From assembly GCF_027066465.1 (NCBI RefSeq), contig NZ_JAMONU010000159.1, positions 1 to 7,452 on the forward strand: 7,452 bases of DNA. Reading direction: 5' to 3'. Shown piece after piece: positions 1 through 4,601 of the stretch (positions are counted from its first letter, which is position 1; the number at the start of each line of letters is the position of its first letter). The position numbers and the translations under genes are program-made. The stretch comes from Thermococcus sp. Its GTDB lineage: Archaea > Methanobacteriota_B > Thermococci > Thermococcales > Thermococcaceae. The notes beneath the pieces are model-generated. The model was not told where the DNA came from, did no database searches, and saw only the letters and a program-made list of their open reading frames with translations.

Positions 1-1301
1 CGTGGAACGGAACTGCCAACGTCACGCTCATAACGACCGTCTACAGCCCCGAGAGTCTGCTCAACAAGACGAGGGAGAGCATAGCCCAGATGGGATTAGA
101 AAACGCAACCAAAGCTTTTGTGAGCCAGATGGCCCAGAGACTCTCCCAGGAAGGTTACTACCTGAAGAACGCAACCGGTGAGATAATCGGCTACAACTCA
201 ACCGGCCCGCTCACGACCGTGATTAAGGGGCAGATACCCAACTTCGCGCGGTACTACTCCTACGGGAACGTCTGGGAGATTACCCTCGACCTGCTCCGCG
301 TGGCGGACCTTTCCCAGATTGACCCGACCAAGATGAACGGCAGCATGACCCTCGACAACTACTTCATAATCCACCTCCCGAAGGGAGCAAAAATAACGGA
401 GGTTCCCTCCAACTACTCGGCCCAGTCCAACGGAAGCTACGTCAAAATTAACGTTAAAGTTGTGAACGGGACAACCGTTTACGTTCACTCGATAATATAC
501 TTCGCCAAGGGCGTTACCTACGGGGACATACAGAAGATTTACGGTCAGCCGAGGGCCTTCATAATCCAGTACAAGGGCAGGCCCGGGGTTGAGAACTACA
601 CGACCTGGCTGATGAGGATATACAACAACATAACCGTCCAGAAGAACCAGACCCTCTTTGACAGTGTCGAGGAGTACATCAAGCCCGAGTCCTACATAAA
701 CTACCTCAAGTTCCAGATTACCTATCAGGGCGTTCAAACGGCGGAGCAGGGCCTCTTCAAGAAGTACGCCGAGGAGTTCCAGGGAGAGGGCGTGGCCGTT
801 AAGGGCGGCAACGTTAGAATACTCAACCTGAACTCCACTGGACCGCTCGTCGTTAAGTACCACTTCATTCTCGTGAACTTTACGAGGGAAGTTAACGGAA
901 GCTACGTCTACGCCTACGACCCCAAGCTTGAACTCGGCAACATGCAGTTCCTCAACAGGCTTGACGCGGCCATAAACGAGACGAAGATTACAAAGTTCAT
1001 CCTCCCCGAGGGTGCAAAGTTCACGGAGCTTCCTGAGAACATAGACGTTGATATAAACGGGAGCAGGGTCATCATGACGGTGAGAAAGGTCAGCGACAGG
1101 GAGGTCATCGTTAAAAGTCAGGTCTACCTCCGCTACGGAACGCCGCTTAAGGCGTATCAGGAGCTTATGGCGAAGGTTCCCAACAGGGTCGAGTTTAAGT
1201 ACACCCTGACCGAGTCCGGTTCATCAAAGGGCATCTGCGGACCTGCCTTCGTCGTTGGTCTCGCCCTTCTTCCGCTCCTCCTCTACAGGAGGAGGCGCTG
1301 A
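1..1301 (+). CDS. CGP-CTERM-anchored, sequon-rich surface protein of unknown function (5' end outside window)
   Basis: The frame is open from the left edge (first whole codon at 3), so the ATG at 90 is probably internal and the N-terminus lies upstream. The visible part is about 432 residues. It ends in a short Ser/Gly linker, then Cys-Gly-Pro, a hydrophobic segment of about 15 residues and Tyr-Arg-Arg-Arg-Arg. This is the CGP-CTERM tail described in Thermococcaceae, thought to be a sorting or anchoring signal, so the protein is probably exported with its bulk outside the membrane. I count about 18 Asn-X-Ser/Thr sequons, which fits an N-glycosylated exoprotein. Two regions (120-578 and 753-1208) are diverged copies of one another, sharing NSTGPL, LP(K/E)GAK(I/F)TE(V/L)P and NGS-V motifs. 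I see no catalytic motif. A T-rich tract follows the stop and the next gene has its own promoter, so it is not co-transcribed with rpl39e. Anchoring is well supported; function is unknown. Confidence 0.9.
   Translation, partial: WNGTANVTLITTVYSPESLLNKTRESIAQMGLENATKAFVSQMAQRLSQEGYYLKNATGEIIGYNSTGPLTTVIKGQIPNFARYYSYGNVWEITLDLLRVADLSQIDPTKMNGSMTLDNYFIIHLPKGAKITEVPSNYSAQSNGSYVKINVKVVNGTTVYVHSIIYFAKGVTYGDIQKIYGQPRAFIIQYKGRPGVENYTTWLMRIYNNITVQKNQTLFDSVEEYIKPESYINYLKFQITYQGVQTAEQGLFKKYAEEFQGEGVAVKGGNVRILNLNSTGPLVVKYHFILVNFTREVNGSYVYAYDPKLELGNMQFLNRLDAAINETKITKFILPEGAKFTELPENIDVDINGSRVIMTVRKVSDREVIVKSQVYLRYGTPLKAYQELMAKVPNRVEFKYTLTESGSSKGICGPAFVVGLALLPLLLYRRRR
120..578 (+). repeat. Protein-level internal repeat, unit A
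   Basis: This copy of about 153 residues lies within the surface protein. Its order of landmarks is a helical lead-in, NSTGPL, a long hydrophilic stretch, LPKGAKITEVP, NGSYV, then a beta-rich end with VYVHSIIYFAKG. The same landmarks recur in the same order about 210 residues later. DNA identity looks low, so this is an old duplication rather than a recent repeat. Boundaries are approximate. Confidence 0.65.
753..1208 (+). repeat. Protein-level internal repeat, unit B
   Basis: This second copy of the domain in the surface protein carries NSTGPL, LPEGAKFTELP, NGSRV and VIVKSQVYLRYG, matching unit A in order and spacing. It runs directly into the linker before the CGP-CTERM tail. The segment between the units (about residues 164-221 counted from the ATG at 90) has no obvious counterpart. 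Confidence 0.65.
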
Positions 1302-1317
1302 CCTCTTTTCTTTTCCC
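1302..1317 (+). terminator. Pyrimidine/T-rich tract, likely archaeal terminator
   Basis: Immediately after the surface-protein stop there are two TTTT runs in a pyrimidine-only stretch. Archaeal RNA polymerase can terminate on T-rich non-template tracts without a hairpin. It lies just ahead of the rpl39e promoter, which fits a transcript boundary. Confidence 0.5.
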
Positions 1318-1323
1318 CACGAA

Positions 1324-1338
1324 AAAGCTTAAAAACGC
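1324..1338 (+). promoter_or_regulatory. BRE/TATA promoter of rpl39e
   Basis: The element AAAGCTTAAAAACGC has a TATA core at about 1329-1335 preceded by an A-rich BRE-like stretch. A start site about 25 bases on (near 1357) would give a leader of roughly 24 bases containing the GGAGGTG site at 1369-1375. The same 15 bases occur at 2529-2543 ahead of rplX. Confidence 0.7.
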
Positions 1339-1380
1339 ATTCCCAAAGCATCAACAGGCATTGTGAGGGGAGGTGTTGCC

Positions 1381-1536
1381 ATGTCAAGGAACAAGCCGCT
1401 CGCCAAGAAGCTCAGGCTTGCGAAGGCTTACAAACAGAACAGGCGTATTCCCGTCTGGGTTATCGTCAAAACGAACAGGGAAGTTCTCACCCACCCGAAG
1501 AGGAGGCACTGGAGGAGGACCAAACTCAAGGAGTGA
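1381..1536 (+). CDS. rpl39e: 50S ribosomal protein eL39 (L39e)
   Basis: This complete 51-residue protein is the usual length for eL39. It begins MSRNKPLAKKLRLAKAYKQN, is very basic, and ends in the family's PKRRHWRRTKL-like tail. eL39 is a ribosomal protein of archaea and eukaryotes that lines the lower part of the 50S exit tunnel, in the place occupied by an extension of a different protein in bacteria. The ATG is fixed by GGAGGTG at 1369-1375, five bases upstream, and by the conserved N-terminus. It is the first gene of a block with rpl31e, whose ribosome-binding site overlaps this gene's stop codon, so the two are probably translationally coupled. It is easily missed by length cut-offs. 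Identification is secure. Confidence 0.97.
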   Translation: MSRNKPLAKKLRLAKAYKQNRRIPVWVIVKTNREVLTHPKRRHWRRTKLKE

Positions 1537-1546
1537 GGTGGTCTAA

Positions 1547-1816
1547 ATGATTAAGCCCGGTGAGGAGGTCATATTCGTCGTTCCCATCAGGAAGATAAAG
1601 AAGCGCGTTCCGCGCTGGAAGAGGGCACCGAGAGCGGCTCGCTTCGTTCGCGAGTGGATAGCGAGGCACGCCAAGGCCGAGGAGGTCAAGATTGACCCGG
1701 CCGTCAACGAGAAGATATGGGAGCGCGGGGCCGAGAAGCCACCCAACAAGCTACGCGTTAAGGTCGTCGTTGAGGAGGTCGAGGGTAAGAGGGTCGCGAA
1801 GGTTTCCCTCGCCTGA
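1547..1816 (+). CDS. rpl31e: 50S ribosomal protein eL31 (L31e)
   Basis: This 89-residue protein starts MIKPGEEVIFVVPIRKIKK and matches the archaeal eL31 family. It has a basic N-terminal half with a helix around residues 30-45 (FVREWIARHAKAEEV), a central region near residue 50 resembling the family's D-x-x-(V/L)-N-x-x-(I/L)-W motif (here DPAVNEKIW), and a closing beta strand with KLRVKVVVEEVEG. eL31 sits on the 50S surface close to the tunnel exit, next to where nascent-chain factors dock. The start is supported by GAGGTG at 1535-1540, six bases ahead of the ATG, which overlaps the rpl39e stop. It lies 10 bases after rpl39e and 27 bases before aIF6, so the three genes very likely share a transcript. 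No oddities are seen. Confidence 0.97.
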   Translation: MIKPGEEVIFVVPIRKIKKRVPRWKRAPRAARFVREWIARHAKAEEVKIDPAVNEKIWERGAEKPPNKLRVKVVVEEVEGKRVAKVSLA

Positions 1817-1843
1817 TTTTAACCACTTTTTAGAGGTGAAGAG

Positions 1844-2527
1844 ATGCACATCGAGAGGCTCGATTTTGAGAACTCCCCGTATCTTGGCGTTTACGGCTTT
1901 GCAAACGATAGGGTAGCCCTCATCAGGGAGGGCCTGGGCGAGAAGAAGCTTGAAATTCTGAGGGAAGTTCTGAAAGTCCCACTCATTGAGACCAGCATAA
2001 TGAAGTCGCGGATAGTTGGAATCTTTGTAGGCGGGAACTCAAACGCCCTGATAGTTCCCTGGTACATCTGGGACGCCGAGCTCGACTTCATAAACGCCCA
2101 GCTCAGGGAGTACGGTATTGACATGAAGGTTGTCCCCTTCAAGAGCAGGCTAACTGCCTTTGGAAACCTGATTTTAGCGAACGACAAAGGTGCACTGGTC
2201 AGCAAGGACTTCACGAGGGAGGAAGCCAGAGAAATTGAGGACATCCTCGGCGTTCCGGTTGAGAGAGGCGTTATAGCCGATTACACCGCGGTTGGAAGCG
2301 TCGGCGTCGTCACGAACAAAGGCGGTCTCGTGCACCCCGAGGCGACCGACGAGGAGCTTGAGTGGCTGAGCGACCTCTTCAAGGTGGATGTATACGTCGG
2401 AACCGCCAACATGGGCGTTCCCTTCGTCGGCTCGTGCATGATAGCCAACTCGCACGGCGTCGTCGTCGGACACCTGACGACGGGTCCGGAGATAGTGAAG
2501 ATTGAGGAAGCTTTGGGCTTCCTTTGA
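1844..2527 (+). CDS. eif6: Translation initiation factor aIF6 (50S anti-association factor)
   Basis: The 227-residue product is full length for archaeal IF6. The family has a pentein fold of five repeats of about 45 residues, and the sequence shows the recurring small-hydrophobic strands followed by acidic helices (for example GVYGFANDRVALI, RIVGIFVGGNSNALIVP, SVGVVTNKGGLVHPEAT and SCMIANSHGVVVGHLTTGPE). aIF6 binds the 50S subunit on its 30S-facing side and blocks premature subunit joining. The start ATG is preceded by GAGGTGA at 1833-1839, and the N-terminus MHIERLDFENSPYLGVYGFA is family-like. It lies 27 bases after rpl31e, in the widespread archaeal order eL39-eL31-aIF6-eL20/LX. The promoter of the next gene begins at or just after this gene's stop codon. 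Confidence 0.96.
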   Translation: MHIERLDFENSPYLGVYGFANDRVALIREGLGEKKLEILREVLKVPLIETSIMKSRIVGIFVGGNSNALIVPWYIWDAELDFINAQLREYGIDMKVVPFKSRLTAFGNLILANDKGALVSKDFTREEAREIEDILGVPVERGVIADYTAVGSVGVVTNKGGLVHPEATDEELEWLSDLFKVDVYVGTANMGVPFVGSCMIANSHGVVVGHLTTGPEIVKIEEALGFL

Positions 2528-2528
2528 T

Positions 2529-2543
2529 AAAGCTTAAAAACGC
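2529..2543 (+). promoter_or_regulatory. BRE/TATA promoter of rplX abutting the aIF6 stop
   Basis: AAAGCTTAAAAACGC is identical to the rpl39e promoter element at 1324-1338. The TATA core is at about 2534-2540. A predicted start site near 2562 would leave a leader of about 13 bases before the ATG at 2575. This gives rplX its own promoter although it lies only 47 bases after aIF6. Confidence 0.65.
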
Positions 2544-2574
2544 CTTTGACAAGCCCGCTGAAGGAGGGGTGGAG

Positions 2575-2808
2575 ATGGAGGTCAAGGTCTACCGCGTTAA
2601 GGGAATCTTCCAGAGGGGTAAGCTCAAGCAGCCCTTCACCAAGGAGTACCGCGCTCTCAAGCCGGAGCACGTCGTTGAGCTTGTTTATTCCGAGATAGGG
2701 AGCAAGCACCGCGTCCCGAGAACCAAGATATGGATTGAGAGCATCGAGGAGATAAAGCCGGAAGAGGCGGAGAACCCAGTCGTCAGAAGGCTCAGCCTTG
2801 AGCTTTGA
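2575..2808 (+). CDS. rplX: 50S ribosomal protein eL20 (LX / L18a)
   Basis: This 77-residue protein begins MEVKVYRVKGIFQRGKLKQP and contains the family's FTKEYRALKPEHVVELVYSE and (S/N)KHRVPRTKI(W/Y)IESIEEI segments. It is the archaeal LX/L18a protein, the short counterpart of eukaryotic L20/L18a, bound on the 50S surface. The reading frame is open back to 2524, but that region is the promoter. The ATG at 2575 has GGAGGGGTG at 2563-2571 just upstream and gives the family's usual length. In many archaea prefoldin alpha and ftsY follow this gene. Here the next gene is convergent, and its last 17 bases overlap the 3' end of rplX. Confidence 0.93.
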   Translation: MEVKVYRVKGIFQRGKLKQPFTKEYRALKPEHVVELVYSEIGSKHRVPRTKIWIESIEEIKPEEAENPVVRRLSLEL

Positions 2809-3409
2809 TTTCTTTTTCTCTCCAGCCCAGAACCCTCGACTGATAGTGTCTCTTCGGAAAGATTTCGAGCGGGTCTATGCCCTTCTCCCTGAGGAGATGC
2901 CTCAGCTCGACCTCGTAGTCGGCCTTCTCAAGCTTCTCGCTCTCCCTGATTTCCACGACGAAGAGCCTCTCGACAAGCTCGCGTATCGTCTTGTAGCCGA
3001 AACCGAGGAGCGGCCGGATGTAGGCAACCCCAAACCTGTCCTCCAGCGACCTCGCTTTAGGCAAATCGAGGAGAGGAACCCTGTCGTCCCTCCGAGTTCC
3101 GTCGCTCACCCTCTCAACTTCTGGCATCGAGGCGAGTGCCTCCAAAGCCCTCTCGTGGATGAACTGTATCGCGTTGTTGGGATGGCCGTCGCTTATCGCC
3201 ATCTCCCCGGCTTTTTTGAGGATTTCAACCGGAAGCTCCAGAACTCTATGCTTGAAGCCGAGCCTTTCAGCGGTCTCCCTCGCGTACCTCCAGTTGTCGA
3301 GCAGGCCGAAGGTTACCGTTACGAGCTCGACCTCGTAGCCGAGCTGACTTAGAATCCATGCGGCCAGGCTTGAGTCCTTCCCGCCGGAGTAGAGGTGGTG
3401 AACCTTCAT
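2792..3409 (-). CDS. PP-loop (N-type ATP pyrophosphatase) superfamily protein, specificity unknown
   Basis: The 205-residue product carries the PP-loop motif SGGKDSS at residues 8-14 right after the first beta strand. This site binds ATP so that a substrate can be adenylated with release of pyrophosphate. Further conserved-looking motifs are SDGTRRDDRVP (102-112) and RPLLGFGYKTIRE (132-144). Superfamily members include tRNA-modifying enzymes (TilS, ThiI, TtuA/Ncs6), asparagine synthetase domains, GMP synthetase and QueC. There is no cysteine in this protein, so zinc- or FeS-dependent thiolation enzymes such as TtuA/Ncs6 are unlikely models. It resembles short stand-alone archaeal PP-loop proteins without assigned function. 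A GTG at 3418 and an ATG at 3415 are in frame, but AGGTGA at 3420-3415 is the ribosome-binding site and fits the ATG at 3409 with a five-base spacer. Fold confidence is high; reaction unknown. Confidence 0.88.
   Translation of the reverse strand: MKVHHLYSGGKDSSLAAWILSQLGYEVELVTVTFGLLDNWRYARETAERLGFKHRVLELPVEILKKAGEMAISDGHPNNAIQFIHERALEALASMPEVERVSDGTRRDDRVPLLDLPKARSLEDRFGVAYIRPLLGFGYKTIRELVERLFVVEIRESEKLEKADYEVELRHLLREKGIDPLEIFPKRHYQSRVLGWREKEIKAQG
2809..2821 (+). terminator. T-rich tract after rplX, inside the convergent gene
   Basis: A T-rich run with TTTTT at 2813-2817 begins right after the rplX stop. It could end the plus-strand transcript even though it lies within the last codons of the opposing gene. 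No hairpin is obvious. Confidence 0.4.
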
Positions 3410-3414
3410 CGTCA

Positions 3415-3420
3415 TCACCT
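3415..3420 (-). promoter_or_regulatory. Shine-Dalgarno site that sets the PP-loop gene start
   Basis: On the minus strand AGGTGA lies five bases ahead of the ATG at 3409-3407. The in-frame GTG at 3418-3416 and ATG at 3415-3413 lie in or next to the site itself, so they are poor starts. Confidence 0.65.
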
Positions 3421-3449
3421 TTTCCCGGGCTTATTAGCGACCGCAGGGG

Positions 3450-3457
3450 TTATTAAG
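3450..3457. promoter_or_regulatory. A/T-rich element between divergent genes, possible TATA box for one or both
   Basis: TTATTAAG (CTTAATAA on the minus strand) is the best TATA-like element of the 79-base divergent region. It lies about 36 bases before the antitoxin ATG at 3489 and about 44 bases before the PP-loop ATG at 3409, both workable distances. BRE-like purine context is weak on both sides. A second A/T patch, TTATTAG at 3431-3437, is an alternative. Confidence 0.45.
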
Positions 3458-3464
3458 GGTTGAT

Positions 3465-3473
3465 GGTAATACC
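3465..3473. promoter_or_regulatory. Short palindrome GGTA-A-TACC, candidate operator of the toxin-antitoxin pair
   Basis: This perfect inverted repeat of four bases around one base is flanked by GATG and CATC, which extend the symmetry imperfectly. It lies between the likely TATA box and the antitoxin start. AbrB-fold antitoxins commonly bind palindromes at their own promoter and repress it, so autoregulation here is an inference from position and symmetry. The site is short and could be chance. Confidence 0.35.
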
Positions 3474-3478
3474 ACATC

Positions 3479-3483
3479 GGTGA
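3479..3483 (+). promoter_or_regulatory. Shine-Dalgarno site that sets the antitoxin start
   Basis: GGTGA with a five-base spacer leads to the ATG at 3489. The GTG at 3480 is inside this site and is therefore rejected as the start. Confidence 0.6.
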
Positions 3484-3488
3484 AAGTA

Positions 3489-3737
3489 ATGCCAGTCGTC
3501 ACAAAGAAATACCAGGTCACGATACCCAAGGAGGTTAGGGAGGCGCTTGGAATAAAGGCGGGGGATAAGGTTGTTTTCGTGAGGACAAAGGAGGGCTACG
3601 TGATAAAGCCCCTCGATGATTTCCTCAGGGAGATGGCCGAGATAATGAAAGACGTGGATGAGACTGTTGAGGAGGTGAGAAAGGGACTCGCCAGGGGAAT
3701 CGCGCGCTCTCTGAGGGAGCTGGGGGAGAAAGAATGA
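3489..3737 (+). CDS. vapB: AbrB/MazE-fold (SpoVT-AbrB family) antitoxin, VapB-type
   Basis: The 82-residue product has an N-terminal swapped-hairpin DNA-binding domain at residues 1-45, with VTKKYQVTIPKEVREALGIK and GDKVVFVRTKEGYVIKP closely matching the SpoVT-AbrB pattern. A charged helical tail (about 46-82) follows, of the sort that wraps the partner toxin. The AbrB domain usually dimerises and represses the module's own promoter. The frame opens at a GTG at 3480, but GGTGA at 3479-3483 is the ribosome-binding site and points to the ATG at 3489 with a five-base spacer. Its TGA overlaps the next gene's start (ATGA, 3734-3737), giving translational coupling with the PIN-domain toxin. Family assignment is strong; the antitoxin role rests on the neighbour. 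Confidence 0.9.
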   Translation: MPVVTKKYQVTIPKEVREALGIKAGDKVVFVRTKEGYVIKPLDDFLREMAEIMKDVDETVEEVRKGLARGIARSLRELGEKE

Positions 3738-4132
3738 GGGTCGTTCTTGATACAAACGTCTTCAACAACTGGAAGTTCCTTAAGTGGCTGGAATCCTCGC
3801 CCCTTGAACCGGTCATAAACACCGTGGTTTACACGGAGTACCTGTACCACCTCGCCAAGAAAACTGGCGACTTTCAAATCGCACTGGAGAACTTTGAGAC
3901 CCTTCTTTGGACTGTGGGGATTGATGTGGTGGCCTTTGACGTTGAGTCGGCCAAGATAGCCTCAAAAAGCGCCATCGGTCGCTGGGACTTCTCGAAGAAC
4001 ACGAGGGATTACATGATAGGCGCATTGGCTCTAAACCTCAATGCTCCGCTGGTTACCTACAACAAGAAGCACTTCAGCTGGCTTCCCGAGGTTCTAACGC
4101 CTGAGGAGGTCATGGAGAGGTTCAGCAAATAG
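3734..4132 (+). CDS. vapC: PIN-domain ribonuclease toxin, VapC-type
   Basis: The 132-residue protein is a single PIN domain. It shows the first catalytic Asp in VVLDTNVF (D6, with N8), the acidic residue in the second helix (E35 in YTEYLYHL), a third acidic residue (D92 in TRDYMIGALAL) and the closing TYNKKHF segment (N110), where other PIN proteins have Asp or Asn. These residues normally coordinate Mg2+ or Mn2+ for RNA cleavage, and known VapC toxins often cut tRNA or rRNA. The ATG overlaps the antitoxin stop by four bases. All active-site positions look intact, so the toxin is probably functional. The RNA target cannot be read from sequence. An inverted repeat starts at its stop codon. Confidence 0.92.
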   Translation: MRVVLDTNVFNNWKFLKWLESSPLEPVINTVVYTEYLYHLAKKTGDFQIALENFETLLWTVGIDVVAFDVESAKIASKSAIGRWDFSKNTRDYMIGALALNLNAPLVTYNKKHFSWLPEVLTPEEVMERFSK

Positions 4133-4158
4133 CCTTAAAAGGCCAACCTTTTTAAGGC
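4132..4158 (+). terminator. Inverted repeat at the vapC end with a T-run
   Basis: GCCTTAAAAGG (4132-4142) pairs with CCTTTTTAAGGC (4147-4158) around a four-base loop with one bulged T. The T-run at 4149-4153 could terminate the vapC transcript, but it also contains the best TATA box for the next gene. A second small hairpin, GCCC-TTTC-GGGC, follows at 4157-4168. Confidence 0.45.
4149..4157 (+). promoter_or_regulatory. TATA box for the yhbY-rps19e operon
   Basis: TTTTTAAGG lies about 39 bases before the ATG at 4191, the same distance as the TATA boxes of rplX and the PDCD5 gene. A start site near 4178 would put the GAGGTGA ribosome-binding site close to the 5' end of the mRNA. Confidence 0.55.
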
Positions 4159-4178
4159 CCTTTCGGGCGAGAGGTTAA

Positions 4179-4185
4179 GAGGTGA
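4179..4185 (+). promoter_or_regulatory. Shine-Dalgarno site that sets the yhbY start
   Basis: GAGGTGA is followed by a five-base spacer and the ATG at 4191. The in-frame GTG at 4182 is inside the site and would add only three residues. Confidence 0.6.
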
Positions 4186-4190
4186 GAGAG

Positions 4191-4598
4191 ATGGAGAAGC
4201 GCTTACCCGGTAAGGTGAGGAGGGCTCTGCGCGCGAGATACTATGACATCGAACCGCGAGCGTGGATTGGTAAGAAGGGTCTCGCCGAGAGCGTGATTGA
4301 CGAGATTGAGACTCAGCTTGAGAAGGACGGTGTCCTCAAAGTCGAGATAAGGAAGGGAGCTCTCATCTCGACGGGAATGGACAGGAAGGCCATAGCGGAG
4401 AAGGTAGCCGAGCTCACCGACAGCGAGCTGATAGACGTCAGGGGCAAAAGGTTTATATTGTTCAAACCGAGGGAAGGCTGGGAAAGGTATTTAAGGCGCC
4501 TTGAAAGAAAGGGCCAGACCAGACGGGAGAAGCCCGTCCGTAAAGTCAGGCTCGATATCGCTAACTTCAGGAAGAAGTTTAGGAAGGGGAGGGATTGA
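4191..4598 (+). CDS. yhbY: CRM/YhbY-domain RNA-binding protein
   Basis: The 135-residue product contains a CRS1-YhbY (CRM) domain over about residues 8-95. Helix-rich KVRRALRARYYDIEPRAWIGKKGL includes the GKKG form of the GxxG loop (residues 27-30), and the domain ends with LIDVRGKRFILFKP, typical of the last strand. CRM domains bind RNA. Bacterial YhbY associates with the pre-50S subunit, and archaeal single-domain members are linked to ribosome biogenesis. Compared with bacterial YhbY (about 97 residues), this one has an extra very basic tail (about 96-135), probably for further RNA contact. It lies three bases upstream of rps19e, whose ribosome-binding site is in the end of this gene, so the two are an operon. 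The domain call is secure; the archaeal role is inferred. Confidence 0.9.
   Translation: MEKRLPGKVRRALRARYYDIEPRAWIGKKGLAESVIDEIETQLEKDGVLKVEIRKGALISTGMDRKAIAEKVAELTDSELIDVRGKRFILFKPREGWERYLRRLERKGQTRREKPVRKVRLDIANFRKKFRKGRD
4451..4458 (+). promoter_or_regulatory. Weak candidate internal promoter for rps19e inside yhbY
   Basis: GTTTATAT, preceded by AAAAG, resembles a BRE/TATA pair, and a second TATTTAAG follows at 4488-4495. Both lie in yhbY coding sequence, 110-150 bases before the rps19e start, which is farther than for the other promoters here. They may only reflect codons for RFILF and RYLRR. Confidence 0.2.
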
Positions 4599-4601
4599 AA
4601 G

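Noticed and set aside
90..92. ATG at 90 as the start of the surface protein
   Set aside because: The frame is open to the left edge and the upstream residues have the same sequon-rich composition, so the gene begins outside the window.
198..863. Long open frame (221 codons) on the minus strand inside the surface-protein gene
   Set aside because: It is a mirror of a GC-rich, well-supported plus-strand gene with sequons, a duplicated domain and an anchor; it has no recognisable family or ribosome-binding site.
1817..1831. A/T-rich stretch between rpl31e and aIF6 as a separate aIF6 promoter
   Set aside because: It is only about 15-25 bases before the start codon, too close for a TATA box with the leadered ribosome-binding site at 1833-1839; co-transcription with rpl31e is simpler.
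2281..2709. Minus-strand open frame across the aIF6 end and the rplX start
   Set aside because: It is antisense to two confirmed genes and a promoter, with no ribosome-binding site or family signature.
2798..3352. Open frame of 184 codons on the plus strand opposite the PP-loop gene
   Set aside because: The minus-strand frame has a clear PP-loop motif and ribosome-binding site; the opposite frame is an antisense shadow with no family features.
3412..3418. GTGATGA on the minus strand as a C box of a C/D guide RNA
   Set aside because: No D or D' box at suitable spacing was seen, and the motif is explained by the ribosome-binding site and start of the PP-loop gene. Similar TGATGA strings at about 611, 5428 and 6048 lie in coding sequence without partners.
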